The position numbers and the translations under genes are program-made. The notes under the pieces are model-generated. The model worked only from the letters and a program-made list of their open reading frames with translations. It made no database searches and had not been told where the DNA came from. A DNA stretch of 64,000 nt from Astropecten irregularis (lineage: Eukaryota > Echinodermata > Asteroidea > Paxillosida > Astropectinidae): NCBI GenBank assembly GCA_963971285.1, contig OZ020262.1, forward strand, positions 13,309,308-13,373,307, in the 5' to 3' direction. Of this stretch, positions 30,901 through 42,900 are shown one piece after another; the first letter of the stretch is position 1; every line of letters begins with the position of its first letter.

Positions 30901-33900
30901 ATTAAAATTGTAATATCTCCAATAACAGGGGCAGGGTTAAAGGTATGCCAGAGAGACACGACGTGCTGCACGCGGAGGATGGAAGAGAAGCTGCAGCAGA
31001 AGTCCGCAAACGACTTCAGGAATGCTATCCAGACAAGCGTGGATTATCTGGAGTTTTTGCTGTCGTCAAATGCAGGTGATTTCAGAGGTAAGAAACGGTG
31101 TCTCTCTCATTTGCTGTAAGTACTGGGGTTGATTTCACGAAGCCCTACGATTGATCGTAACTCAAGATACGGAGGATAACCAATCGTATCCTCTGTACGA
31201 GTCCTACGATTGATAGTAAGTTATGTTGAGTTTGGTGAAATCCACCCTGTCCTGGAATTTGGCCTCCAATCAAGCAGGCATTTTCATAAAATCAAAATCA
31301 AAATTGTGAAGAGGCCGGACAGTAGAGCTACAACTGACAGGGCAACTAGGTCAGTGCCTCTGTTGACACTAACTGTTGACTTCATCAAATAAATACGATT
31401 GATAGTGAACTTATCGGGCCCATTGTTTGACATCTACCTGATACACGTATTCAACAAAAACTTAGAAAACTAATTTGGTCAAGATGTGAAATGTGACACG
31501 TTGTATGGTTGTAGTGTTCAAAGTAATGTTTGCCTCCTACCAAGCACCAAATCTTCAGAGATTTTTATTACAGACTGTTGATGATTTATCAGCCTCTTGA
31601 GAAGGTATCTTGTTACACCACTTCGTCACCATTAAGTTTTTAGAAAGCTGTTTCCTTGAATGTCTAACCAAGTTACTCATGCCTTGGCTTATAAAGACTC
31701 ACAAGGACCTGTGAGTCTAAATGGTCCCCATTGCACAAGTTTGCGGCTTGATTTCACAGGGACTCTGGGATAGGCCCACTGAATGGAGTCTTAAAGTAGT
31801 GAGTCACTACCCCATTATCTCTGCAAACACGGTAAACAAAAAACAAATTCCCTTGAAGAGCCATCATCTGGATTCTTCAAAGAGAAGGAGGGAAGAGTAT
31901 GAGGGCATAATCATCAAGACAATTACATCTGAACATGTTGATTAAGTCATGATGCTTGTCAAGTTAGCCCTCTGGCACTGACTGAGTCAGTGGGACAATC
32001 AAAGGATCAGTGTAGGTTGTATTGTCACATCCCATTCGGCATTTGGCCAAACCGAACTACGTCAGTCCGTCTCTTCCTGCATGCATTGCAGGGCTTGAAT
32101 TTCGTGAAAAAAAGCACTGGACAGCAGGTCTAGTAACTGAAGCATTTTACTAGACCTATGTTTTTTCACTAGACCTGTAGCATTCATGTACATATAGGAA
32201 AACAGTAATTGACTGCAATATTGTGTCAAAAACATCAATTAAGGAACCATTTTAATTGTGCAAGGAAAACAAAATCACAAGACAGCCGGACTAGTGCAGT
32301 ACACACTTTACTAGACCGACACTGAAATCACTAGACTCGTCCACGGTCTAGTGGATATTTCGAGCCCTGCATTGTCTAAGATGACTGTGTAGGCTACAGT
32401 TTTTCCCCATACTCAACACAATGACTACATTTTTAGCCTGCATTATATATACCATACCCAAGAACGAGTGACAGTAAGTGATACAAAAACCACCTGCCCA
32501 CCAATATGTGAACATTTTCTTCCTGTTTACAAGCAATAATCTGAAGACAATAACCTTGAAGGTTCCATACACAGTGGATATGTTTTGTAGACTGTGACAA
32601 CTTAATGTGAAAGACATAAACTGGGCTAGTCGTTTATTATACTTCCAGATTATTCCACAGGGAACGTTACCTTTCTAATGTTTCAGTGGTGATTTGGATA
32701 TAAAGTAATCATGCTTTGTACACAGTTATGTGTAGGCTCTACGTATGTAGGCCTACACGTATTTATGTATGTGGAAGGCAATGTAGTCCCTATAAAGTTG
32801 CCCATTTTCTTACAAAAATTCAGGCTATAAACAGTTATCTGTAAGGTAAGCCACTGATAAGTTCGCATTTTGCACTTTATGCCTTTAAGGCAAGCACATA
32901 GGCCTATCATGTATAAAAGCATGATGCTGAATATTAATAGTAAAATCCCTAGGTTTGTCCTCTTGGTGTTGGAATACATTTTGTACATAGCAATGTGTGC
33001 ATACATAGGCCATGGAGGTAGGACACATAGGCCTATACCTGTGTGTTAACATAAGTCAATGGAATTCCCACTGGATCATATAAACCGAATAATTCCATTG
33101 TGTATGAACATACCGATTAATCAATACTCTATTAGCTGGCATTTAGCCCGGTTTATAGATTGGGTCGAAAATCCTCATCCTGTCCCTGGCATTGTTGTAG
33201 TACCTGAGTCACTCCTTGTGGCATCCTGTGCATGTTTTTGGGGAGAGGACATTGGAAGTGCCACAATGGGCACATGCAGGGCCCGTTGAGGTGGAGATTC
33301 TGGTGAGTGAGTAATGGCTTCCAAACACAAACACCTACTGCCTTGGCCTCCCACATCACTCTCCAAATGCAGAAGATTGCACTGTGTATCTATCCAAGGG
33401 GAAGAACACAAAAGATGCAGGACCACAATTGTTCTGTCTTCTTTCTGGAAATAAATAAAAACTCAAGCAACACGAAACCGAAAGATTATCTTGCTCTGTT
33501 CAATTCAAAAACAGTTATTGCACAATGTGTGTGTTTTTTTTCTGTTTTACAGTCAGTATTTCAATATTTTCCAATTTCCAGTCTTAATACAATGATGTTT
33601 TATAGTTTAACACAAAGCCCCACAATGAATCCAAAACCCAAACATAACTCTTATATTTTCATACATGATAAAAATCCTTGAAACACAGGTTTGAAATACA
33701 GTACTTCGTGTACAGGTGTCAACTGGCTTGATCCACTGAAGGGATTACCTTACCAAGTTTGTGGCAAATATTTCTGTAAGTGGTAATCTTGATAAGTAAG
33801 AGCGGATTTGCGAGAGATCAAGTTGTCAGGCTGCAGTATATGAAAGTGTGGACTCACAGAGCATTGCAAGTGCTAGTAGTATGATGACATGAAGTTGAAG

Positions 33901-36900
33901 CATGGAGGAAGGATTCCTTCCTCCATGGTTGAAGCATGGAGCTAGACACAGTCCCATGCCTAATGTCATTTTCTGTAGGAGCTTCAAGTGTCTGTCAAGA
34001 GGAATACATTCCATTATATCAGCCAGTGTTAATCTTTGTAATCCCTTTAAGCCAATTGCATTCCAATGTATTTACACAATGCTTATAGTGGCTTAAGTCA
34101 TTATCTATGTTTACATACACATGCTTGAGCCTTTATAAACCTCCATGTTTAAACAGAGACTTCACTTCATTCAAGAGGCCCTATACACAAAGGCATGTTC
34201 ATTCTGATCATGATAGTGTGCGCATGAATATTCCCAGGGCCTAAGGAGGGAGTATGATGAGAGCCAGCATGGATGTTTATAAACTCAAAGTCTTGATGGA
34301 CAGTCTTGCTAATAACAGCCGATTCACACCTTCCAGTGTTGTTGATGAAATTGGTTTATGCATGGGTGGAGGTAGCGCACAGAATGTGAACATGTGCTAT
34401 GTGGAATCTGCAGCCATGGTGTACAGTGTAGTTCAGGTTTTGCTATGTTTACTTAAGAGTTAACTCTCTTCAAATATGAAGGAAGCTTCCTTTCTCCATG
34501 CTTCAAATGAGCATAATAATCTGAGTTAAATCTGGTGAATGACTGCTTTGTATTATTCAAGCTACAAGAAATATAAGACTGAGATGTTTAACATTGGTTT
34601 TGTGTACAAAGTTTCAGTTAAAAATGACACTAATCGTAATCCTAGATACTGTAGGATCAGAGGTCGATCTCACCAAACTCTTCATAACTTACTATCAATC
34701 CTGATGAGGATCAGAGCAGGTTAGTCGAAACGTTGAGACCTTACGAGAAGTACTGCGAACGAAATAGAAGTGCGAAAGTACGAACAATTCTTACATGGTG
34801 TTACCACAAACCGATCCACTTACTATCAATCGTAGGACATTTGATGCATTGAAGCCCTACGTGAAATAGGTCCCCTACGACAGGTTATCCTTCGTGACTC
34901 GATTTTCGATCGATCGCAGGGCTTCTTGAAATCAACCCCTGCATATAGTACATGATTGACCAGTTTAACCATGGAGGAATAGCTCAGTGAAATATGTAAA
35001 AACTATTCATAGTGCTCTCTTCTTGAATTACTCAATACTGGGTATAGTTGCAAATGCATAATTGCTGTGTGGGCCTATGTGTTTGTACCTACCGTAGGTG
35101 GAGATGAGTCACAATGGTATAACAAGTCTTTTCGGTATTATTGTGGTACTTAAATTAGATTGTGTTAAAATAGCACAAATCAGGCCTTCTTCGGAGTACT
35201 TTTGATTTCCGCCCCCTGAAGAAAAAAAAAGCATTCATTCATAATCTACAAAGCTAACAGTTGGTCCAGAACACAGTTCTTTCACAGCACAAAGACGGCA
35301 GTGTTCCCTCCGAAAGAAGAATCACAGTTTGAACACAGCCTTATCCTTGCCAAGTCGCTGATTCCACTTTCAATTTCCACCTTCCCAGGCCATTTACACA
35401 AGACGGATTAGGCTAATCCCAGTGAATCCCAGAGTTGATACAAAAGCGTCCCCCTGCACCCAAACTACGCAGATTTTAAGCTTGGTTGGAGCAAATCAAA
35501 CATGGGATTACAGTTTAGTCTTTAATAAGGGGCCGGCTGCCCAAAAAAAATCCAATCTTTTCTTATTTACAATGTATAATGGGTTTTGATGAGGAAAAAC
35601 TGATGCTGCGTACACAATGGTGCAACAAAAGGGCACAACATGCCCACTCCTTGTGGTGTGTGGTGATTGAGAAGAAACTTCCTATTCTTGTAAGCTGTTT
35701 CAAGTAAACACAACATTTCTCATGGCTTTGATCACAGACCAAACCATGCGATGATCATGCTATGATGAAACAGAATATTAGTTACTATAGCCAGGCGCGG
35801 ATCCAGGATTTTTCAAGACGGGGGGCACACTCAAAGTGAAACCTCTGAATGTCAATTTTCCCTACCTCCATGGTACTTGGACGAAGAAGAAAATGAAGCG
35901 CCTATACATACATGTACATGTATTATCACAAATTTGCATGTGTATCATATCGGTTGACGGAGGTTTGACGATATATCCTTTGAAGCACTAATAACTATCA
36001 TGACATAATATTTATTATGCGTGTCATACAGGGTGAGCAATGGCGTACGCAGGAATTTTCCAAGGGGGTGTTTAAAAGAAAAACATTGCGAAGCCACGGC
36101 GTGGGGTGCGGGGCCCGCTGAAGGGCCCCGAAATTTTTTTGAATATTAGATGTTCTCTGATGAATTCTAGAGTATTTCTGGGCCCTTTTTGATAGCTTTT
36201 TGACATGAAAATAGGATGGAATTTTTTCTTTTCATTTTTAATTTAGGATTTTAGAGACATTTAACCAAAGGATTTTTATATTTTGGGATGGCAAATTTGT
36301 TTTCATACAGTTTTCATTTAGACGAAGGACCAAAATGAAATAATCATTCCGCCATAACATTTCTTTGAACCATTATTAAGAAATATGAAACAAATATATT
36401 ATAAAGCCATGAGTTGCACCCGTTTTGAAGAAATACGGCAAATTTATTGTATCAGTTATCTGGCGGCCGCTACAAAAAACATTCACACCCCAGGCAAAGA
36501 AATGTTTTTACGCAACCACGAAATGTGATAATATTCACACCCGATGCAGATAAATATATTCATCTGTCACTAATGGGCTTCCGTACAAAGCTGTGTAGTC
36601 GACACTTTGAAAATGTTTCATTTTTAAACATTCAAATGAATTGCTTTTCAATAAACATAGAATTTCCACGAAAATCTAAATGAAATCCAGACAGAACGAC
36701 GAAACATATAAATGTTCCTTTTTGTGCATGACACTGAAATCGAAGTCGTCCAGAACGAAGTCTCGGACTTCCTTTCAAAAGTAAGAACAGTGTCCATTTA
36801 TTTAGTGGAGTTATTAAGTGAGTGTTAGTTACTATGGACTAGAGGAAGGAAAATACAAGTTATGTTGGGTTGGGATCACTGCTTATAAAGTGATAGGCAA

Positions 36901-39900
36901 GATTAGGAGGATCGTACTGTGCCGCCCATCCGTACCGTACTTGTGTTAAATCCACCATGTCTGTGTACACTGGACAGTGAAAAGGAGTTTTTGTTAACGT
37001 GCGCACTGGCAAAAAGGCGAGCCGAGACATTAGCCTGTTGTCAGTTTTTCTTTGTGCGGCCGACAGAATGAACTGAAGAATGATGATTTTCTGCTCCTTC
37101 TCCGTTCTTTCTGCTTTCATTTGTTTTTTCGTCAAATTTTACCGGGGGGCACAACTTTGTTTCCCTCGTCTAATTTTACCGGGGGGCACGTGCCCCCGCG
37201 GCCCACCCCTGGATCCGCGCGTGATAGCATACGTCAGAATATCCTAGATTTTGTCTCAAAAGCTTCTCAGTTACTCCATGCTTTTGTTCAGAATTATATA
37301 TCATTTAGCATTGTTTACTTAAAGGTAGTATCATACTTTGGTAACAAACCAAAACAGAAATGTTCACAGATTTACGTACAGTATAACTTACAGGGTATGG
37401 AGATGGTGTGGGTAGAAACATACTGTTAAATTTTTTCCGCCTGAAATGGTGTATTAATCCAGAAATTAGTAAAACAAGGACCAAAAATCTTTTTGATCTT
37501 TTAAAAGATCAAAAATGAAAGAGAAAAGAGTTAAGAAATACTGTGGCTGTTTTTCACTGTTTTCTCAAAAAGTCGGGCACCGTATGGTACTGAAATGTTC
37601 ACAGATGACTGTTGCTATATCTGTCTTGATATGTTTGCCCATGAATCTGAATTTCTTTGATAAAACCATTAAGTATGATATTACAATGAGGCATTGATCA
37701 CCAGAATGTGGTACACAGAATCACAACAAATGCAGACCTTTAATAGTCAAAAACATGTAAACAACCTTGTTATGATTGATAAAATCAATTATAGTTTTTC
37801 CTGTATTAATTTGCTAGCCCTTTACAATCGACCACAATAGGAATCAACACCAAGTTGTTTTTTAAGGTGTAAAACCTAAAAAAGACTTAAGGTGAAAAAA
37901 AATACATCCTGCCGCTTTCACATGGCTTCACCTGATGACAGAAATATTGAGAGACGATTGACCATTAATACAGAGTAGTTGTTTAATAATAATCCATGCT
38001 GGGTTTAATACCAGTTTTAACTTCTCTTTGTACTGGCCTCTGTTTGTTGTATACAACTTTGCAGCGGTTTATGTTTGGGCAGGGGGCCATGACTCCTGGA
38101 ATGGAGTCCCTTGCTAATAGCAGACATTCACTTTCAGCAAAGCACTTGGGTGAGCTTGGCACCAGCTTGACAGATTTATGAAGTTTATTTGCTTTTTGCT
38201 GCTGGCTAGCTGTAGAGAAATTGACTGATACCCTTTTCACACTACACAATCTCCGGGTTATCTCGGGGTAAAAAGCAAATCTTAACCCCGAGATACCCCG
38301 GGTTAAAGTGGTTGCTATGGCGCATTCACACTACACTTTTTCCGCCCCGGGTTAAGGAAAAATAAATGGCCGTTACCCCGGGGTTCGTTAACCCTACTCA
38401 CAACCAGGGTTAAGGATGGCAATCTCAGGGTTAACGGCATAACCCCGGGGTTAGTATTGTAGTGTGAAACTGAGCAGGGTTACCGTTCCGAGGTTAAGGC
38501 AGACAACACGTTGCGTAATAACGTGTCCCTTTTCGATCTTGCTCACGTTCATGCTACAAGTGCTAAGCGCTTGCGTAACCCAAAGTGCAGGGCCGCCGTC
38601 GTTGCTACTAATTTGTGAAAATCAAAACAGACAGACCTCTGCCTAATTCTTGCTCAAATGAAGACGTTTCCTTCACGACATCATCACCAGAACTGCGACC
38701 GATAACGCTTTCACCATTTTTCAGCTACATTTTGCTAAATGAACGCGTGTCCACGAACGATGCGACCGGCCGATATTTAAAAGCATTGCAGGACCAGCCA
38801 GCGCGCTCCGAAAAGTCCGGCTTTGCGAAACCCTGCATGTACATGTAGTGTGAATGTGCACGGCGTTAACCCGGGGCAGTGTTGGCCCGGGTTTATAACA
38901 ACCCCGGGTTAACGAAACAAGTGGGAACGCATCTCAGGGTTAATGAACCCCGGGGTAAGAAAATTTTAACCCGGGGCAGCAAATCTCGGGGTTAAGCAAT
39001 TTGTAGTGTGAAAAGGGTATGATAAGGCTAGCGTACTACTACCACTGCATACAGGTACCACAAATGAAAATTGTCAATCATACACCTGTTGTTAGGAATG
39101 GAGTTTCATTTCATAAAAAGCTGGCCTCTTTTTTTTTTTGTTCGTGCCCAGACAACAGAATGCTTTAGTCCCTTGTCATTGAATGATGTATATTGCTGCT
39201 GGTTATGGTTAGGGTTGGTTGCTGGTTTTGCAAATGTACATCAATCTGCAGGCCTTTTTCATTCAGAACTATTAAAGTGATTTAGTACACATGTAGGCCT
39301 ATGAAATGGAGTGGGACACTGGTATATTACCAGCTATTCTCCCTATTTTGAATTAACAATTCTGTCCTGTTGGTATTCAGATATTAAAAATGTTCCTCCA
39401 ATTCAAACTAGAGCCCCAAATTCCTGATATTCTTTGTAAAATACATGTACGAGGTGATCTGCAAACACATGAAAAATTATTAGCCTAAAGCTAATAATTT
39501 AAAATGAATTTATGAATCATGTGATGTTATGAACTTATGATGATGATAATAATACAGTGGAACGCCACTATAACGAACACTACTATACCGAACATTTGGC
39601 TATAACGAAAATCATCCTTGACTCCCATGTTTGTGTAAAAAAAATACCCAATAATGGTTCTCTATTTCACTGTAACGAATGACCACAATAAGTATAGGGC
39701 ATAACGGACAATATCTGTGGATCCTGCCCTGTTTGTAATAGCGGCATTCCACTGACATACACATATATGCAAACCAATGTCTATGTTTTTGTCAAGCGTT
39801 TCATTTTTCACTGCATTGGCAAATTTGATGCATTGTACATGTGTAGTACCAGAATCATGAAGTTTTTCACGTTGATTGTCACATAATAATACAGGTTATA

Positions 39901-42900
39901 GGCCAATGCAATGTTTACCTAGTTAGTTGAATGTTAATTAGTAAACTGTTTGTCCATTCCAGTGCTGTACATGAATACCAAAGCGAAAAATAAGAAAGTG
40001 CCCTGTCTTTAGGCTACTGTTTCACGCTTGACAAAACACCGGGCTTTTATGATGAAGAAGATCAACCGCCCACCACAAATTACTGCCATTCAGATTGATC
40101 AGGCAATGCAGCTGTCATTGAAATGGTGTCAAATATTGCACACTTGACCAAGTCTTAGAGGGCCGAGGTAGGCAGGGTGACACTACAAGAGTGCAAGGTG
40201 CATTGAAAATAAAGAAAACAGACAAGCTGAAGCTGCCATCAAAGAGGAATTTGATCGATCACGACCAGACAAAGTCTGCGTTGAGATCAAACCTCGGGCA
40301 TGGCAAGAGTAGTAGTAGGACCTACTATATAATGAGCAGAACTCATGTTCATGTTTGGGCAGGTTAATGTGACCTAGTTGCAAGTTTGAAACATCAATAC
40401 CCTGAAATCAGATGAACAGTTTTTAATTTTGAAAGGTGAACAACTGAACATAGAAAAATTCACTGGAGTGGGATTCAAACTGGCCATACCGTCGCCGAAC
40501 ACCGTCGCCGGTTCAAATCCTGCTCCAGTCGATTTTGTCCTTTGTTCACCTTTCAATGCATGACTTAAAAAATTAAGTCAGTTTCCCTTGTGGTTATTTG
40601 ATAATGATAGTTTTTAATTTTATCTTCAGCTTTCTATATTTAGCCTTTTTGCTGTCAAGTTTGGGAGATGGAATGAAGTTTTTTTCTGGCTGGACAATTG
40701 AAAAATTTTTTGAACATCTTTTACATGTAAACATTTCCAAAATAGGGTTAAATATCTGATAGATGACCTGGCATGCCAGTGTCTAGCACAGTCATGCGTT
40801 TATATTCCTTTGATACTAGTCAAAGATGCCAGCCACCTCCATCATAATGATGATGGAGGGGTAACATTACATCATAGAGCAAGGGTCGTATTGTATGTAG
40901 TCGGTTGGACCTTTTCTCCATCAAAGTCGGAGGCCGGGTTCAGGAAAACTGAGGATTACCGTTGTACTAGGAATGAGACGTGCTGTAATGTATGTGCTTA
41001 AAGGGAGGGTACAGAATTGGTAAGACAAAATACACTTCATAATCACAGATTCACATAAAACTTACACAGTATAATGGTGATGATAGGAGAAAACATCCCA
41101 TGAAATGGTTTTGTCTGAAATGCCATATTCGTTGAGAAATAAATGAAACTATTGTCCGATTTGAATAAATCGCTTCGAAGCGTTTTATTCATTTGTTGAA
41201 ATGTGTACAGTTCTCCGTACACAGGTTTTCACTATTTTCTCGTGACCCAGATGGCTGATTGACCTCAAACTTCTAAAGGTTTGTCCGTTAAGGTATATGA
41301 TGGATTACATAATGTGCTTTCACAGTCAGCAACGGTTTTGTCGCAAACACCAGTTCTGACCATCCCTTTAAATAAGATCAGTGTCTTGCGGTGAATGGGG
41401 CTACCTATATCAGTTCCTCCTCCCATAGAATAATCAATAAATAAACATACAGGGAAGGTTTTCTATATTGGCACGTCTGTGAACTCTTGATTGTGGGACC
41501 TCGTACCTATTTAGTGGCAGATACATCAATTATTCCCTGCCAACAAAAATCATTGTTGTTGGTTTTGAAAAGTTTGCGGCCAAATGAAAGATGATGGGCA
41601 TCACTAAAGGCATGGCTTTTACAGTCCCCGCTCCTGAATAGAATTGTTCACCCAATTTCCTTTGATTGAACTGCGTTGGAAATTGATGGTTCCAGTGCAA
41701 ATTAGCCATGCAGGAAGGCTTGACGAAGAAAGACTCCATCACTTTATATTGTGGCATTATACATTTACTAGTACCTGAATAAGTCACGTTTTACGATTCA
41801 AAACAGGCTTCACCCCCGCAGGGTTTTCCATTGTATAAATGTGAATTCGTGAAGCAAGCTCATACCATTGTGATCCAAATGCATACTCCCCCCCCCCCCC
41901 ACCTCTTTTGTACTTATTTATACTTATTACCCAACCGGCTTTATTAAAGTTCAATAACAAAATAGTTTGGAATTCATCGGACCCGTTAATGAAATCATGG
42001 TGACATGTAGTCCGTCCTTGCGCACATTTTAATTGAAATGAACTTTTTATGAACTGCCTGACAAATGTATTGTTGTGAGTGGCGTATTATTATCCCTGTA
42101 GGCATGTGGTAAAAAATGGGCTTTTACTTGTGCCGTACCTGTGCACCTAGATAAAAAAAAAAATAGGTGTTCGCTGTGTACTATGGTCTCCCAGTTGGCC
42201 TGTGGTCTGAGCTGTTTGTTGATTCTGTACCATATTCTCAAATCCCCCAAATGCCAAAAATTGCACCCGCGTGTTTCTCCCGGCATTTGCTCAAAGGCAG
42301 ACCATGATGTACTGGGCGCTTTCAAGGGATAGGTAGGTATGCACAGAGACACGGGTTTAATAGGGATGCATGCCGGTGTATTCAACTACATACAAGGTTT
42401 GAAATGCTGTGAGTTTAGAGGGCCTGGCATTTTTATCCTGGCCGGGTCTTTCCTCAAAGCCTGTAATGATATTTCATTCACAGCATTTGAGGATGATGAA
42501 ATATTAGCCTTCGTGGTTGATCCTTCTAGGATCAAACTTTAGGGCTCGGGCACTCCCAAACTCTGAGTGTTTTTACATATTTATGTCCACTATTTCTTTA
42601 AAACATCTATTTTCGCTTCAATGCTGCTGTTTTATTTATGAATTTAGTTTGCTGCAAGCTGATAACATCCCGAGCCTTTGCCTGATTCCTAAGCCTCTCT
42701 GTCCCATAAGTACGGGGGCCCGACATCCAAACTGCTTACGCTGTAGGTGGTTCCATTGTAATCTGCATTTTGTTGTTCAGCATTGCACCACAGTAGGCCC
42801 GGGTTGGAACGGGGGAAAAAAATCGTGAATAGCTCGATGGAAATCTGTCTGATTTGATGACCTCAGAAGGGGTGAATTGTTCGGTAGTTTGAGCCGAGAG

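Noticed and set aside
33307..33681. 124-codon frame
   Set aside because: No domain, no splice context, random composition.
34955..34990. Fifth micro-palindrome (CCATGGAGGAATAGC)
   Set aside because: Only one arm is present and there is no flanking direct repeat.
38615..38848. 77-codon frame as a transposase remnant
   Set aside because: No catalytic motif or similarity recognised; it lies inside a non-autonomous TIR element.
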